DNA of 64,000 nucleotides from a virus: the IMG/VR virus record IMGVR_UViG_3300042450_002433, positions 83,570 to 147,569 of that record; one strand, given 5' to 3'. A model generated the notes under the pieces. That model was not told the origin of the DNA. It was given only the letters and a program-made list of their open reading frames with translations, and did no database searches. The translations under genes were made by a program, and so were the position numbers. Shown one piece after another: positions 10,011-18,890 of the stretch. Position 1 is the stretch's first letter. Each line of letters begins with the position of its first letter.

Positions 10011-11819
10011 ATGGGCTGGGCATGGCATAAATTATATCCACAAACAACAGGGTTTTTCCCCGAATGTCCTGCTGATTTTATATGTCCTTCATGTCAAGGT
10101 GAGCCTGAATGTTCGGGAACCATATGCTATGGTTATTGCCCAAACGGTCAGGGTATTTGCCAACTAGAAACTTGCATTGAGGTGGACGGGAGTGACTGTT
10201 CTTGGACAATTTATCCACTTCCTGGCGTTGATCGATACAGCCGCCTAGGCGGTAGTGGTCGCCCATCATTGAGTCAAGAGTTAGGATTACTGTACTGCAC
10301 AAGCCCCAATGCTCTTACCGATGTTAACGGTGACCCGCGTCAAATCAACCCATGTGATTATGAAAAAAATTCCGCAGGAAATGCATATTACTATGCATCT
10401 CCTTCAAGCCCCACAAGCCCTCCTGCGGTGATTAGAAAACAACCTTATGCAATGGCTCCTGGTGGTCAGGTCAGCGTTCCTAGTAGATTTCAAGTAATTT
10501 CTGGATTCAATCGATATCGATATACAGGCTATATGGCACATGGTGCAAATTGTGCTGATGAATATAGCATGGTTCGTGTTGCAACGCGAGGCGCAAATCC
10601 TGAGCATGCACAAAACTTAATGGTTGGATCACTTCCGACAACTCCTAGTGGTAATATACCATACGGAGTTACAGGAATTAGTGGGATGGAAAATTCTTTT
10701 GGAAGGCAATTTCCACTTCCTGATCATGTACTTACATTGCCATTATTTGGTGGATATACTGCACAGTATAGAGTTCTTCCGACATGTACTGAAGGCGAAA
10801 CAGAGCCTGATCCCGCATGGAGTGTTGGGCACTATGCTCCAAATCCGTTCGGCACGACAGGTGCACAAAAAGGAAGTTTTTCTTTTCAATGTTATAATGC
10901 CCATTCCTACTATAACGACAATACCTCTTATGAGGGCAGGGCGATTGGAATTCCTACTTGCTCTGTATCGTCATTACTTCATGCAATATATTATAAAATT
11001 CATGCAGATATGTTTGAAACATATGGAGGTTCTTTTGATCCCGCAAATATTAATTCAAAAATAAGACCTGATTGGTGGAAAACTGTTGATCCCACAGGAA
11101 TATCCGCAGACGGCACACAAATGGTTCGATGGGTTATGAATCGATTTGCCGAAGGTGTTGCAGCACAGGGAACAGATAATCCCACGGATGGTGGTCTTGG
11201 TGCTAATTTTCTTTTCCCCAATATTTTCCTATGGGATGAACCTTTGTTTACCCCTGCCACAACAGAAGATAGATGGAAGCACCTTTTTCTGATTGGAAAT
11301 GCAAACATCTTGCAAGATAGTTCATGTTCAGGTCATCATGGTTATAGTATTGATGCAGATCCACCGTGCGAACGACATCCAGCGAGACATCATTTTACGC
11401 TTGACGAGTGCAGTCACGGTAGCACAGGAACCATCAGACTACACAGTGGCACTCCACAAACAAATGCTAACTTTATTGGGTATGGTTATCAGCCACATCG
11501 GGCACGGTATTTGATAGTTCCAGGATGTAATCCAAATGGATCACCATGCTATGGTCGCAATCCAGGGTTTGAATCACAAGGCGGTCATACTGGAAATATC
11601 GTCACCCCAGATGGGTTTAGCCCAGGGGCAAATGCATCTATTGGCAGATTGCGTTGTACGCCCTATCCGCAAACAAATTTTTGTCTCCAGACACTCGCCT
11701 TCCCTGGGAATCTCGACCTTCCCGAGTTAAGAAAACTATGCCCCGATATTACAACATATTTTGGACATCTTGATGTTAATGGTGTCCCAAAGCAAGGCTG
11801 TGATCCATCTAAAAATTAA
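10011..11819 (+). CDS. Large Cys-rich protein of unknown function
   Basis: A 602-residue protein with many cysteines, concentrated in the first 65 residues (CPADFICPSCQG ... CYGYCPNGQGIC) and again near the C-terminus (CNPNGSPCYGR, CTPYPQTNFCLQT). There is no signal peptide, membrane segment or recognised catalytic motif. A His-rich stretch (CERHPARHHFTLDECSHG) lies at about residues 448-464. It is the last gene of the fibre block and shares its Cys-rich style with the products at 15883, 17629 and 21125. The family was not recognised. A surface-exposed or metal- or disulfide-stabilised virion protein is a guess from context. Confidence 0.6.
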   Translation: MGWAWHKLYPQTTGFFPECPADFICPSCQGEPECSGTICYGYCPNGQGICQLETCIEVDGSDCSWTIYPLPGVDRYSRLGGSGRPSLSQELGLLYCTSPNALTDVNGDPRQINPCDYEKNSAGNAYYYASPSSPTSPPAVIRKQPYAMAPGGQVSVPSRFQVISGFNRYRYTGYMAHGANCADEYSMVRVATRGANPEHAQNLMVGSLPTTPSGNIPYGVTGISGMENSFGRQFPLPDHVLTLPLFGGYTAQYRVLPTCTEGETEPDPAWSVGHYAPNPFGTTGAQKGSFSFQCYNAHSYYNDNTSYEGRAIGIPTCSVSSLLHAIYYKIHADMFETYGGSFDPANINSKIRPDWWKTVDPTGISADGTQMVRWVMNRFAEGVAAQGTDNPTDGGLGANFLFPNIFLWDEPLFTPATTEDRWKHLFLIGNANILQDSSCSGHHGYSIDADPPCERHPARHHFTLDECSHGSTGTIRLHSGTPQTNANFIGYGYQPHRARYLIVPGCNPNGSPCYGRNPGFESQGGHTGNIVTPDGFSPGANASIGRLRCTPYPQTNFCLQTLAFPGNLDLPELRKLCPDITTYFGHLDVNGVPKQGCDPSKN

Positions 11820-11873
11820 ATTCAACATAATTTGAATATCTCAATAAGCGACTGTGATACACGAGCATAGTGC

Positions 11874-11902
11874 TTGACAACCCCTGCACTATAGGGTATA
11901 TT
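11874..11902 (+). promoter_or_regulatory. Sigma-70-type promoter of the ribonucleotide reductase gene
   Basis: TTGACA (11874-11879), a 17-bp spacer and TATATT (11897-11902), located 84 nt upstream of the ATG in an otherwise empty 167-bp gap. It matches the host housekeeping consensus closely, as expected for an early or middle phage gene. Confidence 0.75.
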
Positions 11903-11953
11903 ATATCCTTTAGAAGAATATATTCTCATGTAAAAGAAGCATTGGATGCTCTT

Positions 11954-11960
11954 CTAAATA
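11954..11960 (+). promoter_or_regulatory. Late promoter motif CTAAATA
   Basis: Lies 26 nt upstream of the nrdJ start and downstream of the sigma-70-type promoter, so the gene may be transcribed both early and late. Confidence 0.5.
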
Positions 11961-11986
11961 CCCCTACGCATCATTAGGAGTTCGTC

Positions 11987-13912
11987 ATGAAATCACTTCC
12001 CACACTGTATCAAGAATTCATTCATCTTTCTCGTTATTCTCGTTGGCTCGACACAGAATCCCCAAAGCGGCGAGAGTCATGGGAGGAAACAGTTAATCGC
12101 TATTTCCGTTTCTTTGATGAGCATTTTGATGAAAAGGGAGTAAAACTGAATAAGGCTGTACGCGATGAATTGCATGATGCAGTTCTGAACCTTGAGGTAA
12201 TGCCCTCCATGCGCTCTCTCATGACCGCAGGAGAAGCCCTAAAGCGTGACAACACCGCAGGATACAACTGCTCATATGTTGCCGTGAACAAGGTTCGTGC
12301 CTTTGATGAGATCCTCTATGTGCTTATGTGTGGCACAGGAGTTGGCTTTAGTGTGGAAAGACAGTATGTTGAAAAACTTCCTACCATTGCTGAAGAGTTT
12401 ACACAAAGCGATACACTCATTGTGGTCAAGGACTCTAAGGAAGGTTGGGCAAAAGCCTACCGCGAATTAGTGTCCCTACTTATTGGAGGTCAAATTCCCC
12501 GATGGGACACCTCTAAGATTCGTCCTCTTGGTGCGCGTCTCAAGACTTTCGGTGGACGAGCAAGTGGGCCACAGCCATTGGAAGATCTCTTCCGATTTAC
12601 CGTCAGTACTTTTAAGAAGAGTGCAGGTAGAAAACTCACATCTATTGAGTGTCATGACATCATCTGCAAGATTGCGGAAATTGTTGTGGTTGGAGGAGTG
12701 CGTAGATCTGCTCTTATCTCTCTTTCAAACCTCACCGATGAGAGAATGCGCGATGCTAAAGTCGGGCAGTGGTGGTTGGAAAATCCACAACGAGCATTAG
12801 CCAACAATTCGGTTTCATACAAGGAGAAGCCCGAGATCGGCGTATTCATGGAAGAGTGGCTTTCACTCTACAAGTCCAAGAGTGGCGAACGCGGTATCTT
12901 TAATCGTCAGGCTGCACAGAAAACTGTGGAGAAACTTGGTGATCGCCGTGATCCCACTTACGAGTTCGGAACGAATCCTTGCTCTGAGATCATTCTGCGC
13001 GACAAGGAATTCTGCAATCTGTCTGAAGTAATTGTTCGTACAGATGACACTCCTGATACCCTGAAGCGCAAGGTTCGTCTTGCCACCATTCTCGGTACAT
13101 GGCAAGCCTCACTTACTAATTTCCCATACCTCTCAAGTGAGTGGAAGAAGAACTGTGAAGAAGAATGCTTGCTTGGTGTTTCACTCACAGGCATTCTTGA
13201 CAACAAACTGATGCGGGGGCAGGGTGCTGAATTGGAAAGACTGCTTGTCAATCTTCGTACCACTGCTATTGAAACCAACAAGGAGTGGGCAAAGAAGATT
13301 GGCATCAATCCTGCTGCTGCGATTACTTGTGTGAAGCCTAGTGGAACCGTGTCTCAGTTGACCGATTCCGCAAGTGGCATTCACCCTCGTCATAATCAGT
13401 ACTACATTCGTACTGTTCGTGCAGATATTAAAGATCCCATGTGTCAGTTCATGATTGACAAGGGATTCCCTGCTGAACCATGTGCTATGCGTCCTGATCA
13501 CACAATGGTGTTCTCGTTCCCACAGAAGGCTGTGGGATCAATTACCCGTACAGACCTGACTGCTATTCAGCATCTTGAGTTGTGGCTTACTTATCAACGA
13601 CATTGGTGCGAACACAAGCCGTCTATCACGGTGACTGTCAAGGAGTATGAGTGGATGGCAGTGGGAGCATGGGTCTATGCACACTTTGATGAAGTATCGG
13701 GTGTGAGTTTCTTGCCCCATTCGGATCACTCCTATGTTCAGGCTCCATATCAGGACTGCACCAAGGAAGAGTACGAAGCAGCAGCAGCAAAACTTCCGCT
13801 CTCTATTGATTGGAGCGAGTTGATGAAGTATGAAAAGGAAGACTCCACTAAGAGTTCTCAAACCTTTGCATGCAGTGCAGGATCATGTGAAGTAGTAGAC
13901 CTAACCAATTAA
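11987..13912 (+). CDS. nrdJ: Adenosylcobalamin-dependent ribonucleotide reductase, class II
   Basis: A 641-residue monomeric class II ribonucleotide reductase that makes deoxyribonucleotides with vitamin B12 as radical source. Visible features: C95 (AGYNCSYV) and C343 (EFCNLSE) form the substrate-reducing pair, C332 in NPCSEI is the thiyl radical cysteine with E334 beside it, and CSAGSC near the C-terminus is the CX4C pair re-reduced by thioredoxin. KPSGTVSQL and SGIHPRHNQYYIRT are conserved phosphate-binding segments. It is about 100 residues shorter than the Lactobacillus enzyme. AGGAG sits 6 nt before the ATG. Preceded by a strong sigma-70-type promoter. No partner subunit is needed. Identity is very sure. 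Confidence 0.95.
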   Translation: MKSLPTLYQEFIHLSRYSRWLDTESPKRRESWEETVNRYFRFFDEHFDEKGVKLNKAVRDELHDAVLNLEVMPSMRSLMTAGEALKRDNTAGYNCSYVAVNKVRAFDEILYVLMCGTGVGFSVERQYVEKLPTIAEEFTQSDTLIVVKDSKEGWAKAYRELVSLLIGGQIPRWDTSKIRPLGARLKTFGGRASGPQPLEDLFRFTVSTFKKSAGRKLTSIECHDIICKIAEIVVVGGVRRSALISLSNLTDERMRDAKVGQWWLENPQRALANNSVSYKEKPEIGVFMEEWLSLYKSKSGERGIFNRQAAQKTVEKLGDRRDPTYEFGTNPCSEIILRDKEFCNLSEVIVRTDDTPDTLKRKVRLATILGTWQASLTNFPYLSSEWKKNCEEECLLGVSLTGILDNKLMRGQGAELERLLVNLRTTAIETNKEWAKKIGINPAAAITCVKPSGTVSQLTDSASGIHPRHNQYYIRTVRADIKDPMCQFMIDKGFPAEPCAMRPDHTMVFSFPQKAVGSITRTDLTAIQHLELWLTYQRHWCEHKPSITVTVKEYEWMAVGAWVYAHFDEVSGVSFLPHSDHSYVQAPYQDCTKEEYEAAAAKLPLSIDWSELMKYEKEDSTKSSQTFACSAGSCEVVDLTN

Positions 13913-13923
13913 CAGGAATAAAC

Positions 13924-14316
13924 ATGGATATATTGATTTCTACATTATGGGCTGTCATGTTACTCTTTTTGCTGTATGAGACATCGGTTGTATACACCTA
14001 TGCAAAGAGTTTTACAAAACTGCTTCCGTTTCTAAATTACTTTACCCATATCAAGGAATACGAAAAGCAACTTCAAAATTCTGGAATTGCAATTCCCCCT
14101 TCGTATTCTCAGTACATGACATGGAACCATAATGGCTTTATGATCGAACTGTTCAACTGTCGATATTGTTTGGGATTTTGGATATCCCTGATTCTTGTAA
14201 ATTACCATTCAATTGTTAATTTGCCAATTGTGTATCTTGGATCTCAACTCGGATACTCGCTGTTCCGAATGGTTGATAAATACCTAGTACAATCGGGAGA
14301 ACCTTCAGATGAGTGA
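13924..14316 (+). CDS. Membrane protein with CxxCLGFW motif
   Basis: A 130-residue protein with an N-terminal hydrophobic helix (about residues 4-24) and a second hydrophobic region (about 83-114). Between them is CRYCLGFW (79-86), the hallmark seen in the DUF1360 type of small bacterial membrane proteins of unknown function. It lies 11 nt after nrdJ and overlaps the next gene by 8 nt, so it is probably in the nrdJ transcript. Inner-membrane location is inferred from hydrophobicity. The role is unknown. Confidence 0.65.
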   Translation: MDILISTLWAVMLLFLLYETSVVYTYAKSFTKLLPFLNYFTHIKEYEKQLQNSGIAIPPSYSQYMTWNHNGFMIELFNCRYCLGFWISLILVNYHSIVNLPIVYLGSQLGYSLFRMVDKYLVQSGEPSDE

Positions 14317-14602
14317 AATCACTTTCAATAGCATGCAAGAGTTTTACATGGCAATCCATGCAAAGGGTGGTGCTACAATCGAAGCACATGGCCCAATTGG
14401 TAATTTTTATATACTGATGGCAGTCTATACAAATCCAAATACCTGTTCATGCAAGAAGGGCAAAAACGCATTTGCCAATATCTTCAATACCTGCCGATCC
14501 GCATTGAACATGAGTGGCGAACATCTTACAAATTGTCGCGCCATGTTTGACAATCAAAATGTCACAGTCAATGAGAGCGGAAGAGAAGTAACGAAGTTCT
14601 AG
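14309..14602 (+). CDS. Small protein of unknown function
   Basis: A 97-residue protein starting at an ATG that overlaps the end of the membrane protein gene. Three cysteines cluster in CSCKKGKNAFANIFNTC (about residues 47-63), but no known metal-binding pattern is evident. Composition is that of a soluble small alpha/beta protein. It ends in the hairpin shared with the convergent metallopeptidase-like gene. The family was not recognised. Confidence 0.6.
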   Translation: MSEITFNSMQEFYMAIHAKGGATIEAHGPIGNFYILMAVYTNPNTCSCKKGKNAFANIFNTCRSALNMSGEHLTNCRAMFDNQNVTVNESGREVTKF

Positions 14603-14630
14603 TATTCTATTTCATCAGAGAATACAGAAC
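14596..14630. terminator. Bidirectional hairpin between convergent genes
   Basis: GTTCTAGTATTCT (14596-14608) pairs with AGAATACAGAAC (14619-14630) with one bulged base and a 10-nt loop. It covers the last codons of both convergent genes (stops at 14602 and 14607). There is no clear T tract, so it could terminate or simply protect both 3' ends. Confidence 0.5.
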
Positions 14631-15203
14631 CGAATATACCTTCGTTGGAATTGACACATGGCTTAGGACTGCCATAGTCGAAGGCATGATGCGTAAAACG
14701 CTTTGACAGTAATACGGATTCCGCTTGAATGAATAGAACTTGCGGGATTTCTCCATCATGAAGTGGCTGTAGATATACACATGAGCGCGTTTTGCATACA
14801 TCTCTTTGTCGATGTTCAATTGAAACAGTTCAATTAAACGAACTGCTCGTTTCTCACAATCTCTTTCCATTGCTCGAACAATAAAAAATGCCCTCTTCAC
14901 TTCTTTGGGGGCATAGTTTTTACCTTTTAGCCAGCCGTCAACGATGGTCGAGGCTTTGTATGATTTCTCATAGACTTTGCTGTTGTTGATGTATTGTAGA
15001 AAATGACAATACTCGTGAACTAATACAGGTAGAAATTTACAATGTCGCGCTATGCGAATTGCCTTACCCGATTCATCAAAACATCCTGAGCAACGAAATC
15101 CATCGACATTGACACACTTGCCTTTTCCGATGATGAGTTTCATGCCGTACTGTGCTAAATGATCACGCACATGTTTTACGAACTGACGATTTCTACCATC
15201 CAT
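14607..15203 (-). CDS. HExxH zinc metallopeptidase-like protein
   Basis: A 198-residue protein with HEYCH at residues 63-67, the zinc-binding helix of gluzincin-type peptidases, preceded by hydrophobic FLPVLV. E113 or E117 in AMERDCEKRA is a plausible third zinc ligand. There is no signal peptide or membrane segment. Cysteines at 30, 38 and 41 precede the motif. AGGAGG precedes the ATG at 15203, and an exact T4 late consensus TATAAATA lies upstream on the same strand. Target unknown; head or tail maturation, host protein cleavage or a non-proteolytic role are open. Fold assignment is fairly good, function is not. Confidence 0.6.
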   Translation of the reverse strand: MDGRNRQFVKHVRDHLAQYGMKLIIGKGKCVNVDGFRCSGCFDESGKAIRIARHCKFLPVLVHEYCHFLQYINNSKVYEKSYKASTIVDGWLKGKNYAPKEVKRAFFIVRAMERDCEKRAVRLIELFQLNIDKEMYAKRAHVYIYSHFMMEKSRKFYSFKRNPYYCQSVLRIMPSTMAVLSHVSIPTKVYSVLYSLMK

Positions 15204-15227
15204 AAGTGGATCCTCCTCAGTCAGTTA

Positions 15228-15235
15228 TATTTATA
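15228..15235 (-). promoter_or_regulatory. Exact T4-type late promoter TATAAATA
   Basis: TATAAATA on the - strand, 24 nt upstream of the metallopeptidase-like start and followed by a strong AGGAGG ribosome site. Confidence 0.7.
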
Positions 15236-15320
15236 ATATTTTCTTTATGGTATGGGTTACAGAGTCATTGGGTTTTACCAAAAAGGAGACAACTGTTTGA
15301 GTTCTTGTATGCGATATTTG

Positions 15321-15327
15321 ATAAATA
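15321..15327 (+). promoter_or_regulatory. Late promoter motif ATAAATA
   Basis: GATAAATA context, 65 nt upstream of the ATG at 15393, in the gap between divergent genes. Confidence 0.45.
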
Positions 15328-15392
15328 CCTGCGTCATTGATCTGTTTCCGTGATGCATCCTTGCAACCATCGATGACAACAGGAGGTGCGCT

Positions 15393-15848
15393 ATGTGGGA
15401 TTACCGCCTTGTCAAGAGAGTCCAAAAAGTCGGGGTTAACGACTATGTTACCTACGGGATTCACGAAACCTATTACAATCAACTCGGTGAGCCAAATGGC
15501 ATTACCGAACGCCCAATTGAGCCTTTTGGGGAAAATGCCACCGAAATTTTGGAATGTTGGTCGGCAATGGCATCTGCCTTTACCCTGCCAATTTTGGACT
15601 ATGACGAATTCGTAAACAAAGATATCGAAGAGGTGGATGATCTTGATGACCTAGTCGGTCTCAATAACATTACATTCAAGCATGACGAAACGCCTGTATC
15701 GAAAAAAGAAATAATGCGTTTCAAGCATGACCATACCAAAGAACGAGAGATTTCAGAGATGATCTACTCGAACGAATGTATTGGGAAATCGGTAGATAAG
15801 GTTATTGTATTTGGGCAGCAGTTGGTCAAGAATGCTGCAAAGAAATAA
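15393..15848 (+). CDS. Small acidic protein of unknown function
   Basis: A 151-residue protein starting MWDYRLVKR with a conserved-looking HETYYN segment, followed by an acidic middle (EEVDDLDDLVGL, about residues 75-86) and a Lys-rich end. AGGAGG lies 6 nt before the ATG. No membrane segment or catalytic motif was found. It stands alone between the metallopeptidase-like gene and the Cys-rich virion-type block. The N-terminal half resembles small uncharacterised proteins of T4-like environmental phages. Confidence 0.6.
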   Translation: MWDYRLVKRVQKVGVNDYVTYGIHETYYNQLGEPNGITERPIEPFGENATEILECWSAMASAFTLPILDYDEFVNKDIEEVDDLDDLVGLNNITFKHDETPVSKKEIMRFKHDHTKEREISEMIYSNECIGKSVDKVIVFGQQLVKNAAKK

Positions 15849-15864
15849 TGATTTTGGATAAGGG

Positions 15865-15871
15865 CTAAATA
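15865..15871 (+). promoter_or_regulatory. Late promoter motif CTAAATA
   Basis: Ends 11 nt before the ATG at 15883. Confidence 0.6.
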
Positions 15872-15882
15872 GAGAGAACCCT

Positions 15883-17622
15883 ATGCCAAACAGTTATTAT
15901 CAAATCTACAACCATGCCTACTCCTTTGCCACAAGCAAGGTGTTTTCGGCAGGAGTGACCTATTCGCTCCCACAAAATGATTATGGGATATATGGGCAGC
16001 ATGTAGATGCCCTATTCAACTCTCTTTCAAACGACATAGGAGGCACAGGGAACCTCGTTGCATGCTTTGTCTCAGACGCAGGGCTTACTTACTTCTCGAA
16101 CGCTCTCGGGGCATCTGCGGCGGTTACGGGGTACATACAGTCAAAGTTCCCCGTCAACAACAGCACATCGGGATTGGGTATTATCGATCTTCAAGGTTCA
16201 TCGGATTGGGTTCAAATCATTGGAGACGGTATTATTGGGCCTGCAAGAGGATCTACGGCATCGATTGCATTGTCCAATAACTGCCAAAAATACATCAATG
16301 GCGTAACAACTCTGTTTGGACAGTTATCAACACGATATCCAAATATCAAGTGGGCAATCGCAGGACTTCCTCATCTCCCGTTCGAGACTGTCTATGCTCC
16401 ACTCTCGGGAAATGCACCTCTGTGGGACAAATCGCTTACAAATGGCACCACAGGCAATGCCACATGGTGGGATGCACAACACCCAACAGGAGGTTCAGCA
16501 GAAAGCAGTCTGCTGTATACATGGGAGAATATTCCAAGCGAACTGTCTGCCTTCTATCAAACAGTTGTTAACAATGGCCCGCAACGACAAGTACTAGACA
16601 ACTGCAATATTGGTTGGATGTGTCCCGATATTCGAATTCCACAGGCAACCTCATTGCCATTCTATTCTTATGGATACAGTCCTGTCGCAAACTACAAGAG
16701 AAACGAAAAACTTGTTGATATGGCTTCGCAATATGGAAGGTCAAAACTTGCAGTAACATATCCCCTCATATCGAGCACATATCCATCAAGGGCAATGACA
16801 CAATATGATGATTATGGTGGAGTATACAGAGAATCATATCTGAGAAGAACAGCCCAAGACGGTTTTTATTTGGATATTGGTGGGACATCATATATTGGAA
16901 TATCGGGTAATGCAGCAAATTCTTATTATCCCCTAATTACTTTTAGACTTGACATGATTGATGCTGCCGTATTGGGAGGAGCAGATGGATTCGTCTATCG
17001 CGATGGAGTCCCTTCGATGATTGAAGCAGCATGCACAGGTAATGTAAGTGAAAACAATTCACTGTATTCGTTACAGACTCGATCTCGTAATATGTTTTCT
17101 AACATGCTATATGGTGGTGCATATTCCGATGGATATTTCCCTGTCGGTGGATACACAGACACAAATGTAAAGAGGGAACTTCTTAGATTCTGCTCAAATG
17201 AAACCATGGGATACTTGAATGAAATTCGAGAGTCTGTAAATGTCTCAAGATATGACACACAAAAATCACAGAGTGCTGCGGGAGCAAATGGATGGATGCG
17301 TTCGGCAAAAAATCCAACAGCCCCCAAAACATTCTCAGCAGTTCAACTAGAGACTCAATTCTCGGAAGGTATTCCTACTTTTGGTGGACAGTCATGGGGA
17401 GAGGATAGTAGTGGAGGAATTGATTGTAAATGTCCACCACCTGATTTGTGTGCGGGGCCGCCACCAGTTGCTTGTCCTATTTGCTCAACATGTGTTGATG
17501 GTATTTGCGTACCTACCCAAGACAATTGTAATCCTGTTCCTCCTGCCTGTTGTCAATCTTCAGAAGCATGTGGCATAGCGGAATGGGATGGATTTAATTG
17601 CACCTTCACACCAAACCCCTAA
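15883..17622 (+). CDS. Large protein with Cys-rich tail, possible virion protein
   Basis: A 579-residue protein. Residues about 1-470 show mixed alpha/beta character with segments such as VQIIGDGIIG, IKWAIAGLPHLPFE and AAVLGGADGFVYRDG, which could be strand ends of a barrel-like domain, but no hydrolase family was recognised. The C-terminal 70 residues hold about 14 cysteines (KCPPPDLC, CPICSTCVDGIC, PACCQSSEACG) resembling a disulfide- or metal-stabilised knob. The same Cys/Pro style appears in the next protein (PDLCFCGPD) and in the 813-residue protein at 21125. Late motif 11 nt upstream. A virion surface role is inferred only from context. Confidence 0.6.
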   Translation: MPNSYYQIYNHAYSFATSKVFSAGVTYSLPQNDYGIYGQHVDALFNSLSNDIGGTGNLVACFVSDAGLTYFSNALGASAAVTGYIQSKFPVNNSTSGLGIIDLQGSSDWVQIIGDGIIGPARGSTASIALSNNCQKYINGVTTLFGQLSTRYPNIKWAIAGLPHLPFETVYAPLSGNAPLWDKSLTNGTTGNATWWDAQHPTGGSAESSLLYTWENIPSELSAFYQTVVNNGPQRQVLDNCNIGWMCPDIRIPQATSLPFYSYGYSPVANYKRNEKLVDMASQYGRSKLAVTYPLISSTYPSRAMTQYDDYGGVYRESYLRRTAQDGFYLDIGGTSYIGISGNAANSYYPLITFRLDMIDAAVLGGADGFVYRDGVPSMIEAACTGNVSENNSLYSLQTRSRNMFSNMLYGGAYSDGYFPVGGYTDTNVKRELLRFCSNETMGYLNEIRESVNVSRYDTQKSQSAAGANGWMRSAKNPTAPKTFSAVQLETQFSEGIPTFGGQSWGEDSSGGIDCKCPPPDLCAGPPPVACPICSTCVDGICVPTQDNCNPVPPACCQSSEACGIAEWDGFNCTFTPNP

Positions 17623-17628
17623 AAAACT

Positions 17629-18867
17629 ATGGCAATCTTAAAAACATACAATCTCCGTAAGCATGATATTCATACCTACTCTCCCGAAGCAACACGGGAT
17701 CCGCTTGTTTATGGTGAGCAGATAGGATTTAACCCCTTTTGTCAAGGGGCGGCAGTTGATTTTTCAGGAGTTTCCCTTCGTCCTCGTGGATTTGCTCAGG
17801 TGTTTGATCCATCACAATACTATAACATTGAGTTTGACATTAACAGTATCAACTTTTGGAATACAACAAATCCATGTGCAGTTCTTATCTCCCCCAAACA
17901 TGCAATTATATGTCAGCACTATCGTGGGACATTTCCACGAAAGAATGAATTCTACACATTCTTAGGTAAGTCTGGCATTCGCCATTCTCGCCAAGTTGTA
18001 AATGTCACTCATTTTTCTCAACAGATAGATCACTCTATATTGGAATTTGAAAGTGATTTTCCTATCAATGATGTTCGTATATACGATGTTATTGCTGATG
18101 TGTCGGATATTCCTAAAGGTCGTGATATGTGGGTTCATGATTGTCAAAGCAGGACATACAAGAGGTCAATGGGTATGGCAGGTTATGACACATCTGGGGG
18201 TGTTAGGTCATACAGTTCATCTCCAATCTCAAGTACAGCAGGATTAAATGAAGGCCCTTCTTTGATCAGTAACCCATCAGTAACTATGGATCCTATCGTA
18301 TGGGTAGGAGATAGTGGAAGCCCCACCTTTGTTTTAACTCCTCAAGGGGATACATTACTTGTTGGATTGCGGCATGGTGGTGAACAAATAAATGAGGCTG
18401 AAATTACTTTAATCAATGAAGTACTTCTTTCATCTTCTGACTATTCTGTAACTCATTATGGATTTACCACGGGGAGTGGCGGTGGTGGTCCCGATCTTTG
18501 CTTCTGCGGCCCCGACCCCAATGGTATTATCAACTTTAATGATCCATCAATCTCATCACCATTCAAAAGCAGTCTGTATCCATATATTGTAGAAACCTAT
18601 AGCGAAATACCATCTGTTAATTTGACACTGCAAAATTATCAAAGAGCAGATAAGACCAATCGATTCATATTGAGTAGATACAGTAGAGACTCAGCACATA
18701 CCGATTGGTATTTGTACTATCTGCAATCGATTAGTTCGACATTGGGAAAAATTAAAAAACAATCAGAAACTACAACACGAAATCCAATTGTTGCTGTTCC
18801 TGCAATTCGAACACATTACAAAAAAGATGAATCACAGTACTATCCCAATCATTATTTCACACCCTAA
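17629..18867 (+). CDS. Trypsin-like (chymotrypsin-fold) serine protease
   Basis: A 412-residue protein with a complete apparent catalytic triad: H97 in ISPKHAIICQHY (compare SPRHVLTAAHC), D134 in QIDHSILEF (compare DIALL) and S229 in VGDSGSPTF, the GDSGG-type nucleophile loop. Spacing fits a compact chymotrypsin fold (about residues 80-265). The next residues carry a Gly-rich linker and PDLCFCGPD, then an uncharacterised C-terminal region (about 310-412). There is no signal peptide. It is 6 nt after the Cys-rich gene and so in the same late unit. Substrates are unknown; processing of virion proteins or cleavage of host surface protein are candidates. The 813-residue protein at 21125 is a degenerate relative. 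Confidence 0.7.
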   Translation: MAILKTYNLRKHDIHTYSPEATRDPLVYGEQIGFNPFCQGAAVDFSGVSLRPRGFAQVFDPSQYYNIEFDINSINFWNTTNPCAVLISPKHAIICQHYRGTFPRKNEFYTFLGKSGIRHSRQVVNVTHFSQQIDHSILEFESDFPINDVRIYDVIADVSDIPKGRDMWVHDCQSRTYKRSMGMAGYDTSGGVRSYSSSPISSTAGLNEGPSLISNPSVTMDPIVWVGDSGSPTFVLTPQGDTLLVGLRHGGEQINEAEITLINEVLLSSSDYSVTHYGFTTGSGGGGPDLCFCGPDPNGIINFNDPSISSPFKSSLYPYIVETYSEIPSVNLTLQNYQRADKTNRFILSRYSRDSAHTDWYLYYLQSISSTLGKIKKQSETTTRNPIVAVPAIRTHYKKDESQYYPNHYFTP

Positions 18868-18870
18868 ATA
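18864..18870 (+). promoter_or_regulatory. Late promoter motif CTAAATA
   Basis: The motif contains the TAA stop of the protease gene (18865-18867) and precedes the 37-residue membrane protein by 20 nt. Confidence 0.55.
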
Positions 18871-18890
18871 CATGTAGAAAGGAGATACTA

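Noticed and set aside
10011-11819. Cys-rich N-terminus considered as zinc-ribbon or EGF-like domain
   Set aside because: Cysteine spacing does not match either pattern; left as unknown.
15231-15482. 83-codon frame on the - strand across the divergent gap
   Set aside because: Overlaps the promoter of the metallopeptidase-like gene and the start of the + strand gene at 15393; no family resemblance.
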